64,000 bases of DNA, from the NCBI RefSeq assembly GCF_000143415.4, contig NW_003314348.1:687253-751252 (forward strand). The letters are read 5' to 3'. The notes below the pieces were generated by a model. The model did not search any database, was not told the origin of the DNA, and saw only the letters and a program-made list of their open reading frames with translations. Below are positions 1-11,863 of the stretch, one piece after another. Both the position numbers and the translations under genes were made by a program. Source of the DNA: Selaginella moellendorffii. Lineage: Eukaryota > Streptophyta > Lycopodiopsida > Selaginellales > Selaginellaceae. Each line of letters opens with the position of its first letter. Positions within the stretch are counted from its first letter, which is position 1.

Positions 1-3000
1 TACCTTGTTCTTGATCCTGCAAGAGATACAACATACAGGTAAGAATTAGAGTGCAAAAGGCATGTAAAGCTCTTGAGGAGGATGCGTTTCAGCCCATACT
101 CAAGGTTTCGCTTGGTGCCAAAGGTAAACAAAAATCTATTAGTCTATTTTGGTGTAAATAATATACCTGGAATATCTAAGCATATTTTAAAATATTCTTC
201 AATCCAAATTTTATGTTGTTAAACTCTTCTCTTTGTAATCAATGTTTAATGCTAATAATCTTACTTATGACTAATAGAAGATTTGAGCATGTATTTGTCA
301 TGGTTTACAAGAGAAAAACAACAGCTTATCTTCTTGGCATGTACACTTAAATATATTCACCATATTCTCAAGCTTCCATGCTATCATAGACGGAAGAGAA
401 TTTGTCAGCAATGATGAGATTTGCCATATACTGCAATTGACAACGATGATTGTTCCATTGCCACAACTAGAACTATGAATCAATTCATGATATCAGGGTT
501 ATTAACATTGTTGATTGAATACTAAAAGGATTTTCTTAGCAGAGTGATTTTTCAACTAATGCAGCCAACTTGTTCAAACTCCTTGAGCTCAGCTTGGAAG
601 CATGTTCAATCCTCACCTCCACCACCTTAGTCAAAACATCAATAAGATCTAAAGTGCAAATTAATTTATCGAATCAAAGCTTATTGACATTGTTGATTGA
701 ATATTGAGTTGTAGTGGATCCAACATGTTCAATCCTCACCTCCACCACCTTACTCAAATTGTTCCTCACAAAGCCAACTCACCATTCAATTAGGAATGTC
801 AATAAGCCCTGATTTGATAAATTAATTTGCAATTCTAACATGTTCAATCCCACCCACCAACTTAACATTTAATTAACAATGTCAATAAGCCCTAATTTAG
901 TAAATTAATTTGCAATCCCAACATGTTCAATCCTCACCTCCACCATCTTGCTTAAATTTTTCCTCACAACATCAGTAGGATCCATAGCCATTGCAACTCA
1001 AATTCAATTAGCAATATCAATAAGCCCTAATTTAGTACATTAATTTACAATCCCAACATATATAGTCCCACCTCCACCACCTTGTTCAAATCATTTTTCA
1101 CAACAACAATAGTCCATAGTCATTACAACAATGCTTTTGGAGGAACTTAGTTAAGTGTATCTCATGAGCCAATAAATTCTTCATCCTCAACAATGGTCTT
1201 TAAAATAACTTTGGAGTTGTAAAATTCTCACCAATCAATTATACTATTAAACTAATCTTATGATTGGCAACAAGATTATTACTATGCCCCTCTCTTTCAA
1301 GGTAAATTGGCCTGTGTTAGTTTATCAAGTTGTCCCAATAATAGAGTGTGAACTTTGCAGTATTTGTTGAAATCTTTTTAACAACACTACTCACATGACA
1401 TTAAGGCCTTTATACACTTCAATTCCTTTTCTCGATCCATCCATTAGTAACTAATTTTCTACCTTGTGAATTGCATAACTTCATTATTAGTTGAATTGTA
1501 TTAGTTTCACGACATTAACCAGGAACTACCCTTGAATGTCAACATAAATCCAAGCTTATCATTTTTGGGAGTTTCTATACAGGGATAGGGACATGCTTGT
1601 CCAAATGCTTTATGCCATGACTTTTCTTATTTTGAGAAGCTAGTGAAGATCTTGGAGGAACAACCACCTAATTTGAAGTTTGAGATAGTTACATTAGCTA
1701 AACCATGCATTTATCAAAATTGTAATGAAATGGAGAGAACAAATAAACATTTTAAAGAAAAGAGTAAATGTAAAAACAAAAAAAAGGTTTAAGATTATAA
1801 AAATTATAATAAAACTTAATTTATATCGACATAATTTTCTTAAATAGAATACAAAACAAACCATAGCATAGCAAATTGTTTCTAAACCCTATAAATCACT
1901 AAGCAAAAGATAAAAGGAGGAGAATAACAATAAGGAGGGATAAATTAGGCCTCACCCCTTTCTTACAGTGATAATGTTTAAATGTTTACAGTGATAGTGT
2001 TATTGGAAATTTCTTAGGAAAACAAGTGTTTGAGTGTGTGAACTCTAATTATAGTGAGGATTGGAGTGATCTCAATGTAACCCATAGTCAACTGTGGAAA
2101 CACAATATTCCTAAACAATTCTTAATAAGGATCTAGTGCTTTGCACTCTCATTATTCATTAGATTCTCACCAAAGTTATTATATGGCAATATGTTATATA
2201 ACATTTTGTGGTCTTGTTTTTGGGTAGAATTTCTATTAGGATTGAGATAGTTGGAGGTTGATTTCAAGCCCAATTTGTTCTTTTTCGCTTTTATTGGTCA
2301 AGAAATAGCTTTGTAGTGATTAATCCATGAGAGGAGTAGCTTTGCAGTGGTAGAAAGTATTCACTAAGGTGTATTGTCAAATGGGTTGCAGAGATCTTAT
2401 CAAAAACACATCACAAACTCTGTTTGTGCCACACATTAGAAACATCCAATATTTCAATATCATTCATTCATTCAAATAGATGTTTATAAAATCACACCAC
2501 ATGCTCATACAATTCATACTATAAGTTGTCAATGCACTCCAAGATAGGGAGGTTAGTAGTGATGAATATATACTAGAAAATATTAAAGGCAAAGTTGGTT
2601 TTTTTTTTACATCCCACAAATAAAACTCTTGTCTTGAAGACCCTAATAACATTCCAACTTGCTCTCTATCACATTATGTTCAGAAGCATTGTCACTCTTA
2701 ATACATTCAGACTGTATATGTGTTGAAAATTGCATGGTGGTTGATAGCTTGCAAGTGACTATGCCCCACATATCAAAGTGTGAATGTAGAATCTATATGA
2801 TACAAACTTGCAATATGCTACCACATAAAATGTTTAAGTCTTCATAATTACAATGAAATTTACTCATAGTTCATATGCCATAACTCACATTAGTGTAAAT
2901 CTGTCTTCAAATTTGAGATAGATGCCTCTATTATAGCTTTGCTAGATCATGCATTGCTAATGCTTTGTGAACTTACTGTTAGCTGAATTTATATTTTATT

Positions 3001-3880
3001 GTTTGATAACTATATTGGAAGTTGATAATACCAGCACTATTTATAGCTATGTTAGTTCATACTTGACTGAATACCTCCTCTGTTGGTACTCTATTATATA
3101 GACCCTTCCAATGCATCTAGACTAGCAAATCCTCTAAAAGTCTTGAATGTTTGAGAAATTAAAAAATTACAGATATGAGTGTGAAATTTCTGATTACAGG
3201 CAAAACATTGTCCTCCACCACTTCTTCCATATTGTGAAACCACTTTCAGAAGCAGAGGACAAAATGTTATTTGCCTCCTCATGTAGTGTTTCACATAGCT
3301 ATTTGAGTTTACTCATTGAATTGTACACTAGCAAATCCTCTTGTTTGCCTCTCTGAATGCTTGTCAACACCTTATCTCCATGTTTTTGGACTCAACAACA
3401 TATGCTCACCATATAGTGTGTGCCTTATGTAACCCAAGACCCATCCTAGCATCACGTCTGGCATGACAAAAACTTATGATTCATGGATACCATGAATGCA
3501 TGTGGCATCCATGCATAGGTTCTATGACTCATGGTTTCTTATAAAGAGACGTCTGTGTATATATTTCTCTAACATCCAATTAGAAATTAACACAATTTGG
3601 TGCAATTTACAAATTGCACTTCATATTTAGGAGTATTTTGATGAAAAATTTGGCATTGCCTGTTTGATGTAAGCATATACCCTTCCTTTGCTCTTGATAT
3701 AATGCTATTATCATGGTTAAAATACATGCTCTATCCTTGACAAAAGAAACTAAAGACATTTCCACTGGTGGTGAATATCCCAAGCTTCAGAAGTGAGTAG
3801 AATGTCCAAGAATGTCGGTAGAGTTGTCTGTGTGTCTAGGTTCTTACATTGAGCTTTTTTTTATGCAGGTGGTCGGCACT
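1..3880. repeat. AT-rich gene-free region with degenerate tandem repeat
   Basis: No coding region can be supported here: only ORFs of about 60-70 codons occur, with no recognisable domain or plausible exon series. The sequence is clearly more AT-rich than the gene-dense DNA further right. Between about 600 and 1110 a unit containing ATGTTCAATCCTCACCTCC followed by CACCACCTT recurs roughly five times (near 601, 724, 841, 921 and 1053) at 80-130 bp spacing, with phrases such as AATAAGCCCTAATTTAG between copies. It looks like a decayed minisatellite or transposon remnant. No family could be named. Confidence 0.6.
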
Positions 3881-3881
3881 G

Positions 3882-4092
3882 AGCGAGAAAGCTGGCTCTT
3901 TTGGTGTTGCAGGCAACGACAAAGAAGACGACTGGTCGGAGAGAAAGTGAAAGATCACCAGTCTTATCTGAGAAAAATTTGGAGTGGGCTTTAGGTAGGT
4001 CGGATTTGTTACTTAATATCTTTTAGAGACATTTGCGTCCATCGCACTGCTTCTCACAAAGTTCAAGCCTTTGAAGAAGGATCCAGCAGCCA
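3882..4092 (-). pseudogene. Chimeric fragment: JAZ exon-2-like piece joined to NLR-like piece
   Basis: Positions 3882-3994 closely resemble 5283-5400, part of exon 2 of the JAZ gene; positions 4032-4090 closely resemble about 6580-6640, in the last exon of the NLR gene. Both pieces keep the order and orientation of their sources, which lie 1.2 kb apart. The simplest reading is a duplicated copy of the JAZ-NLR interval with a large internal deletion; capture by a transposon is the alternative. No open frame crosses both pieces. Confidence 0.65.
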
Positions 4093-4099
4093 CCGCGCC

Positions 4100-4760
4100 G
4101 ACGCCAAGACTTCACCACCCTGGTCGAGCTTGATCGCGCTGCCGGAGGTGAGGAGCATCCACAGCTGCGTCCACGAGAGCGGCTTCCAGCACCACCCTGA
4201 TGATCGCCTACGGCAAATGCGGCACCCTCGAGGACGCGTCCCGGATCTTCCTCCACAGCAGCAGCACCAATCCGCTCAACACCTCCCGCTGGAGCTCGAT
4301 GATCGCCACCTCGGCCAGGCACGGCTGCGCGGCGGAGGCGGTGGCGATCTTCCACCTGATGCAGCAGGAGGGAGCTCGGGCCGACGACGTAACTCTGCTG
4401 TGCGTCCTCGCAGCTTGCAGCCACCGCCAAGGCCGAGTTCGTCGTCTCGATGATCCACGACTACCACGTTGGCCGGACGGCCGCTGCTCTTGAATGGAAG
4501 GCTGGAGGATACCAAGGAGAGCTCATTCGCAAGATGCCGTTTGAAGCTGCGGCGTCGGTGTGGATGACGCTGCTGGGAGCTTGTAGAACTCAAGGGATCT
4601 TCCTCGAGTAAAGGAGGCCAGTGCCAGGTGTCCGGTATCAACCCCGAGCACGCAGAGTTATATAGTGCTCTCCATGTCTACGCGGAGAGTGGAACAAGCA
4701 AGACCACAGGTGTTCGCGAACGAGTTACTTAGCTCAGGGAAAACGAATGAGAAGTACCTG
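4100..4760 (+). pseudogene. PPR protein remnant (C-terminal part)
   Basis: Plus-strand frames contain typical plant PPR text: MIAYGKCGTLEDASRIF near 4200, then a WSSMIATSARHG-type repeat, CVLAACSH near 4400, and KMPFEAAASVWMTLLGACRT near 4530-4590, which is the usual start of the E region in PLS-class PPR proteins. These segments lie in different frames with stops between them, and no start codon or full repeat array is present. It is a decayed copy rather than an active gene. It sits directly beside the JAZ/NLR-like mosaic, so the whole 3.9-4.7 kb stretch looks like a dump of duplicated gene pieces. Confidence 0.75.
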
Positions 4761-4770
4761 TTAGCGCTTG

Positions 4771-5769
4771 TTATAAGCTTTGGGGATCGCTGTGGGGACT
4801 ACCAGGAGGAGATGAGGTTTTTTTGATTGGATATGGAGCAGTCGATGCACATCTGGTTGAGAAGAAGAGAAAAAAACTGACTTTTTTTATCTGGCTGGCA
4901 AGAAAAAATGAACGAAGCAACTAGTTACCTTTCTTTTCTCTTCTCCAGGAACCTTTGGAGAGAGGCTTTTCTAGCTTGTGGCAGTGCTGCGCAGTGATGA
5001 AACGTTTAGAGCTTGAAATAGCGAAGCAAGAATTTACCTGAACATTTTGAGTTTGACGAGGAGCTCTGGGATATGTTGTTGGCGGAGAGCAGTAGATTTA
5101 CTGCAGCGGCGGCTGTTTCCGAGCTACCAGATGTCACGCTCCCGGCCAGAAGCATTATAGCTTGAGCCTAGAACAGGGGTCAAGAAAATCGAAATAGTAG
5201 TAAGAAGAAAAACTTACCTTATCGATTGGCATGCTTTCGTACACGGCCACTTTGCCATCGTATAACATTGTAAACTCTCCAGAGAACGCTGGCTGTTTTG
5301 GTGTTGGAGGCGACGAAGACGACGACGGCGGTCTGAGAGAAAGTGAAAGATCACCCGTCTTATCCGTGTTATGCGAAAGATTTGGAGTGGGCTTTAGAAG
5401 CACGCTCTGGCCTTGATTTTCAGTTGTTTTGTAATGGCTCCAAGGGCGAAGAGACCATCTTCCAGGATTACAAACGCCTGCAACTGTGAGAATAAGCATC
5501 CAAAGAGCAGAAATTTCTGAAAGCTTACCAGCGGTCATGTAGCTTTGCATGAATCCAAACCCCTGTCTGGAACTCAACGCGTGCTCCGCATTGCGGCTAT
5601 TGGATGCGCTCCCAAACGCTGCAGCGAGTTGGAAACCTGTCTGCCTGCTCATCTGCTGGAGTCGGGAAAGAGAAGCTGCTTCACCATCTCCATCCAATTG
5701 GAGAGAAACTCGAGAACCATTTGCCGCTCCACCGGAGAGATCTCTCGTCGATCCCATACCATTGGCCAT
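4771..5769 (-). CDS. JAZ: JAZ/TIFY jasmonate-pathway repressor
   Basis: Five exons (5769-5529, 5477-5218, 5167-5038, 4986-4929, 4852-4771) join in frame to 256 residues. A TIFY (ZIM) domain starts near residue 148 (TMLYDGKVAVYESMPIDK) and continues across the intron into AQAIMLLAGS. The C-terminal Jas motif (about 211-238) reads SLQRFLEKRKER followed by CASTAPYP, the element that binds COI1 and MYC-type factors. A DLSLSL EAR-type motif lies near residue 123, which in this family can recruit TOPLESS directly. The TIFY core is TMLY rather than TIFY. Intron 1 (51 nt) is frame-neutral, so its retention would still give protein. The start is the first ATG in the open frame; an upstream exon cannot be excluded. 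Expected role: nuclear repressor degraded on jasmonate or OPDA-type signalling. Confidence 0.92.
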
Positions 5770-6323
5770 TGCAAACACCTCGCCTGCTAAAGCTTCAACT
5801 AGGTAGTATCTCCCCCCAGCTTATGTCTCGAACAACGACCAGACCTGGAAATCTGAGAGAGTACTCCCCCATAAAGGACTGGCTTTCTTTTGAGGAACAT
5901 CCATAGCCAGATGTGTGGTGCGGATCACTTTGAAGTTCAAAGGCTATACAGATGTGCGCAGACGTAGACGGGTGAATGTCCTCATGTACAAACAAGAAAA
6001 TAATTCACTGACCTGAGGGTACCACATGCTTATACGCTCACAAAATTCACAGCACACGATCGTCGTAATCAAAGCAATCCATGCTTTCCCCGTGCCATCA
6101 ACATCGCATGTCTGTAAGGAAATTCACAAGAAAACAAAAGTCAGAACCGCTTAAATAGTTGTAATGGGAAACATACCTACAACCACGTTGTGCCCACCGC
6201 GGCAAGCTCGGAAACAACTCTGCAAATAAGTGCCACTCTCGTCGCATAAACAGCTCAATAAAGCTCTGTACCTTTCTTTGCAAAAGCGCTTGTCCAGCTT
6301 GAAACGAGTGTCGAGGAACACAC

Positions 6324-8710
6324 TTATACCAGAGAAAAGCTGTCGTCGAAGAACGCTGCATGCCTCTCCGGCATCTTGTCATACAGCTTTGACCGCCGGA
6401 AAGTGGCGACGATGGTTGATCCTCCTTCCAGATAGCGCTCTCTTAAGACGTTGAGCTCCTTCATGCCGCACCCCCCAAACTCGTCAAAGTCGGATCTTAT
6501 GTGCTGGACCATCATCGCCCCCAGGCCCGCCGAGAACATACGATCCACTACGTCCTGTCCACCGGCTTCGGCCATCGCAATCAAAGCGTCCATCGCACTG
6601 CTTCCCACAAAGTTCCGCGTGGTCTTTGAAGAAGGATCCAGCAGCTTAACCAGCTCGTCGATGGGCATAATTCGCAGAGTGTCTTGAGCGTTCTCGGCAG
6701 CGGAAATAAACGTTACCAGCTTCTTCAAGACGTGAACCATGCTCGACAGTGAGTCATCGTCGGGCTTCAGAAGTTGCCGGATATGATGAAGTATCCCAGT
6801 GTCTATAAAACTGCTCAAGTTGTACTCCCAGTCGCTTGGAGTATAGTAGTTTGCGATGAAGCGGAGAGCCGACTGTGCTGCCTTCCCTCCGGGACCAAGT
6901 TCCGGAATAAGTCTCGGGATCCCGGGCCCCAGAAGTAGAACAAATGACTGGCTAGTCTCCGACCAGTCTTGATACGTCTTGCAAAGAGAGCACAGGTTTA
7001 TAGTCGCGTCGAAAACGCTAGCCTGTAGAGCTTCGTTCCTTGACCCGAGGATCCTGAGAAGAGCATCCCCTGCCATTTTTCTCGGTCTTTCTTTCCCGTA
7101 TCTATAAAGCCACGGAGCTACTGTGGCTAGCTCTCTGGAGGAGTCCGGAAGTTTCAGGAGTTCCAAGCTTTCGAGGTCTTTCTCGGCAAGGTAGAGAGCG
7201 ACCATGTCGTGAATAATGTAGCTGTAGGACGACTTATGCTTGCCGATCAAAGAGCCTTTCAGAAGAGCACCTATAGCCAGCCGAAAAGTTCCTTGCAGCC
7301 CAAGAGCACGCCACATTTCTTCGAGACATGGCTCTGGAATCGGTTCCACCCATGATAGTGCAGCAAAAGCGGTGAAAAACTCCCTCGTCTCCTTTTCCAT
7401 CGCCTTCAGGCTAAACTCGAGGGAACCAAACACAGTAGCGGCGTTTGATACGTCGTCGTCCATGAGATCCTTGTTTGGAACAGGGGCTCGGCTGGCATAA
7501 ATCGAAAGATCGTTAATTGCCTGAAGCCATTGCTCGTGCCTGGATTCTCCTTCCAGAGCCTGACCGATCACAGTGACTGTGAGGGGATGATGTCCGCAAC
7601 GATGTAGGAGTTCGTCAGCAAGTTCCTGAGAATACTCGTTAACAGCCGAAAGATTGAAAGGAAAAACTATACTTGTACCGGCAAGTCTTGCACTTGGCTG
7701 TGGTGCCGTAGGATTTCTTTTCCAACTTGAGCGACGTCTTCCTTCGTTACCTCCACTCTGTCAACGTCACTCGAAACCATCGCATATAGCCTTGTTGTCA
7801 CCAGGTACTTACACCGATTCCCCTGGAGTTTCATGAACCGGATCACCACGTCTGCCTCCCACACATCGTCAACGATGATCAAGTAGTTCTTCTCCTTGAG
7901 CGTCTCCTCTAAGATAACGAAGGCTTCTTTCAAGCTTATGCCGTCGAGGTCGTGCTTCTTATAGCCCAGCTGTGTCCGTAGGAGGTGAACAATCTTCTCA
8001 GCAAAGTCTTTCTGGTACTCTTTAGTGTTGTTTCCCAATGCAGCTCTGCTACACCCATAGCCAAGCAAAACTTTCAAGCTGCCGTCTACGAATCTCGTTG
8101 GCAGAGAGCTTGCTCCCACAAAATGAGCAAGCGATGACTTCCCGATACCAGAGAGGCCGTGCACGAGGACAACCTTGTGAGGGCTGCTCGCGAGAAGATC
8201 GCACACCTCCTGGACTTTAGAGCGCAATGGCTGGTAGCCATCCTCTGGTTGCAAAGTTAAGTAAGATGGTAGTCCTTGAGCGTACCTCTCCATGGCCTCT
8301 TCGATGCTGACTGGAACATTTTGCTGCTCAAACCATTTCTGCAGCTGGGATTCCATGGAGTATGCGATTCTCAGCAGCTCGTCCCCGACAGCTGCTGACC
8401 AGCAGCACGCCATGACCCGTGTCAATCCTTTCCTGGAAGTGAGCCTCTCGGCCTTTCCTACCTCAGTGCTAAACTCCTGGACAAGCTCACGTAAATCTCG
8501 AAGCCTGGCCCGAAACTCGTCATTGTGAAGCTTGTTCGCGTACTTCTTCTCTGTCTTGGTCACGGAGCTCTCTAGCTGGGTCACTAACCTCTTCAAGTTC
8601 TGAAAGTTCGATGGCGCCTCATCTAGATTCACAGACGCGTCCTTGAGAGCCTTCACACCTTGAATGAAGCTTGTGATGACGCTGCTTGCGAGCACTGCCG
8701 CGTCCGCCAT
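6324..8710 (-). CDS. NLR immune receptor (RPW8/CC-like, NB-ARC, C-terminal helical repeats)
   Basis: Two exons (8710-7679, 7625-6324; 53-nt intron) give about 777 residues. The N-terminal ~150 residues are helical and RPW8/CC-like. The NB-ARC follows: P-loop GLSGIGKSSLA, kinase-2 YLIIVDDVWE, RNBS-B KYLVTTRLYAMV, a GLPL-like HHPLTVTVIG right after the intron, and an MHD-like IHD in YIIHDMVALYL. The C-terminal ~300 residues are not leucine-rich; they look like ARM/HEAT-type helices (for example SAMDALIAMAEAGG), a layout reported for some non-flowering-plant NLRs. The start chosen is ATG 8710; an in-frame stop precedes the alternative ATG at 8782. Expected role: cytosolic pathogen sensing with ATP/ADP switching. 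The ligand is unknown. Confidence 0.88.
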
Positions 8711-8729
8711 CGCTCGGGAGCTCTTGCAT

Positions 8730-9587
8730 CTACCGGAAACTCGGTGGGGCTTTGACGAAATGACGCTGCCTGGTTGACCCATGTACGGTAGAGACTAGCC
8801 AGCCGTCCAGAACTCCTTGGCGCAAGCCTTTCCTGCGTTTTCTTCCAGCTCTCGGGCATACCCAGCCACCACCCTTGAGACTATCTTCTTCGGGTGAAGG
8901 ATCAATTCGTGTTGCATGACTATCGTTACTGTCGTGGTTTTTCTCTCCCCTTCGCATCATCCCCGTCACTAGATCCGACTTATCGTTCTTGCCTCGAGTA
9001 TCCACCACTTCCTCTAACTCGGCCTCATTTACTACCATGATTCCGTGCGAGCAATCCTTTGCTTGAGTTTCGACCACTCCCACTACATCCGGTCTGTGTT
9101 CGTCGAGGGTTTTTAAAGCTTTTGCATCGTCAATCGCTTCCAAGCTAGCTCGGCTACTATCTGGATTTTTCGCACCAGTCGCCTAGAACAAAAACATAAA
9201 GAGAAAACTTAGAAGCAACACAAACACACAAGAACCTCATACCTGTGAGTAAGTGTCCTCCTTTTGTAGGCCTGAATCACTAGTCTCTTTTTCTTTTTCT
9301 TCTTCTTCTTCAGAATTGCCAGGATTGGTAAAATCTCTTCGCAAGCACTCTCGATCATCTTCTATTTCCTCGTCGTCTATCTGTTCCTCAGGGATTTCTA
9401 GCAAATTCTTGTTCGAAGAGTGTGATTGTCCTCTATCTCCCTCAAAATCTTGCGAATAATCTAGAGAAGAAGCCACATTGTAGCGAGGAGGCGAGAATAG
9501 ATCTATCAAGGCCTCCGTGCCAAGGCATGAAAGAGGATCGCGGAGATATCTCTCATCTGTGAATCCAGAAATGCTATCCGACTCCAT
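8730..9587 (-). CDS. Acidic hypothetical protein or 5' exons of the NLR gene
   Basis: Two exons (9587-9243, 9182-8730) join in phase to 265 residues beginning MESDSISGFTDERYL. The first exon is strongly acidic with an EEEEEKEKE run; no domain was recognised. The stop lies only 20 nt upstream of the chosen NLR start on the same strand. That spacing suggests these may be upstream exons of one transcript, with a further splice from about 8860 into the NLR frame, rather than an independent gene. No evidence here separates the two options. The ATG at 9587 faces the divergent RRM gene across about 180 bp. Confidence 0.5.
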
Positions 9588-9766
9588 ATTTCCGTCGATC
9601 CTAGCTCAACATACGGGCAAGACGATCACTGCTTGGGCGCCGTTCTCTTCCTCTACGCGAAGAGCCCTACAACACTATGTCAGTACGTGGCACAATCCCA
9701 CTGGCTTATTTGGGGTTTATCACTTTTTTAGGGTTCATAGGGTTAGGGTTTAAGGTAGCGCCCACA

Positions 9767-11863
9767 ATGCTCAAGCAGGTGATTGCGCGCGGCGTTACAC
9801 AATCCGCGCCGACCTTGCTGCGACGATCCACATTCGCGCGAAACCTTTCCCAGTCTGCCGGTAAGATCAAGAATGCGCATTTTTCTTCCGCGGATTTCAC
9901 AGGCATGCTCACACTTCCCAGCTGCATTGCAAGAGCCGGCGGCAGCGGCAGTGGACAAGAATGCGGCGATTCGCGAGGAGAGGATTTTGCGCATGGAGGC
10001 CTATGTCCGCAAGTAAGCTCCGTTTTTTTTTCTAGAATCTGGAGAATGTAGCTAAACGTTTCGTTAGGTATTGGGCCGAGAAAGGATGTCTTCCAAAAGC
10101 TTACATCCTGACAAAACAGTTTGGCGGAGCTAGAACAATCGCCCCCAAGGTGCTGGAACGCCTAGAGCCGGAGCTAAATAAGAACGGCGTTCCGGACGCT
10201 GCTGCTAGTTCTAAGCCAGCGACGGCTCTCAAGTCATCGCCAGCTTCAACGCAAAAGGCTTCTAGCGACGGTCCAGCCAACATGAGTGTAGCAACTTCGA
10301 CTTCTCATATTGCGGCTAGTACTCCCTCTCCTGGTTCAAGCACGCCGTTAAGCTCCAAAACAACGAGTTCAGAAACTGGCGTGAAGGATCAGGGAAAGAA
10401 GGAGGTCCAAGCAGCAGCGGAAGTAAAAGAACCGGCCTTCAGTTTGTGGGAGAAGCTCCACAGCATTGCGTCGGCGAAAGCGACTCCAACGCGTTCGTCT
10501 CAAGCGCCATCGGCTCGGCCTGCTATCACGCCGCCGCCGCCTCCAAGGCAGTCAGCTGCATGCGACTCAACTGAAGAAGACGATAGCGAAAGTGAGAGCA
10601 GCGACAGTGAGGTGGATTTGCCGGCGGGGTCCGAGGACAAGAATCCAGCACAACCTTTGCTTCGAAGTGATTTGCAACCGAGGCATGGATTATACATAAA
10701 GTTCCTCGCTCCTCAAGCGACAGAGTCGGATGTCAAGGCCGCTTTTCGGAGCTGTGGAGACATTCATAGGATCCAAATCGTTCGAAGTCGAAATCCTGGC
10801 GCAAAGTACATCTATGGTTTTGTGGATTTCACGGTAAGTACTATAGAAGCTCCACGCTTTTGTTCTAATCATTCAACTTATTGACAGACTGAAGAGGCAC
10901 TAAACTCTGCGCTGAAAAAGGAGATCATTATCAGGGGCATCAAAGTTCAAACCGAACCTTCAAAGAACGGAGCTCCGAAAGAGAAACAACAGAAGCAAGA
11001 GTCTGACTCGGACGATGACGCTGCAAAGTCGAACAAAAACAAAACAAGCTTAGCAGTTACAAAGACTATGGACGATCTGGCCTTGGCCCCCGAAAAGAGG
11101 CGATGCACTCTAGCCCTCGAGAGCATACCACATGCAAGCCTTCCTCAGATCATCGATGCCTTGGGGCAGTATGGAGAAGTCGTCAACTCACAGACAAAGC
11201 ATAGCTCTGGCGGAAACACGACTGCGTACGTTGAATTCAAGGTACTTTTGTCTGCCATTCTTTCTATCCGACTTGCTGGAGCCTTACACCTGTTCTTTTC
11301 GTTTTTGTTGCAGAGCGAGATAGAAAAGGATACCGCTTTGGCAGCTTCTAAAGTGATCCTTGGTGGGAAATCCCTGAAACTGACCAGAGTCGATATTCCT
11401 CTAACGACAGTAGTAAGGCTATCTAATATCCCAGCAGATGCACGTGAAAAGATCGCGAGCAGCTATAAATCTTACGGACAAGTCGACAAGGTTGATCCCC
11501 GGATGGATGGCGTCGTGGACATTTATTACAGCGCGTCTGAGATAAAAAACATGGCGAAAATCCTGGACAAGTAAGGCGTTTTCTATTTGTTTGTGCGTTC
11601 GTTTGCTTCGATTTGCTAATGTGCGTTGTCTGCTCAGGTTGAACGGATTGCACGTAAGTAGAAGAAAGCTGCGAGCGATGCCTGCTCCAATAAGCTATCC
11701 AAAAACAATGGCGGAGCTCGCTGGTACGCCGCAGGGATTGAAGTGGCTCGAGTCCCAAAGGGAGCTCGTGAGGAAGAACTTGGAGATCTCTCTTGCGAAA
11801 GCAGCCATGTATAGCCGGGATTTCGAGCAGCTCCTCACAACGACGTCAGTTCCAGCCAAGTAG
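9767..11863 (+). CDS. Three-RRM RNA-binding protein, probably organelle-targeted
   Basis: Six exons (9767-9860, 9922-10012, 10068-10833, 10888-11241, 11314-11570, 11638-11863) give 595 residues with all junctions in phase. The first ~35 residues are rich in Arg, Ser and Ala without acids, as in mitochondrial or plastid transit peptides. A conserved block EERILRMEAYVRKYWAEKG follows, then a Ser/Thr/Pro-rich linker and an acidic serine tract. RRM1 begins HGLYIKFLAPQATESDVK with an RNP1-like YIYGFVDFT; RRM2 begins RRCTLALESIPHASL; RRM3 begins TTVVRLSNIPADA and spans the last intron. RRM2 and RRM3 have weak RNP motifs. Role: RNA binding in organelle RNA metabolism is inferred from targeting and domains only. 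Confidence 0.82.

Noticed and set aside
600-1110. CRISPR-like array
   Set aside because: Copies are imperfect, spacing varies from 80 to 130 bp, and the host is a plant genome.
3094-3356. Overlapping 66-69 codon ORFs on opposite strands
   Set aside because: No domain, no splice partners, located in a featureless AT-rich stretch.
10500-10697. Ser-rich minus-strand ORF
   Set aside because: Antisense of the acidic serine tract in the RRM gene.
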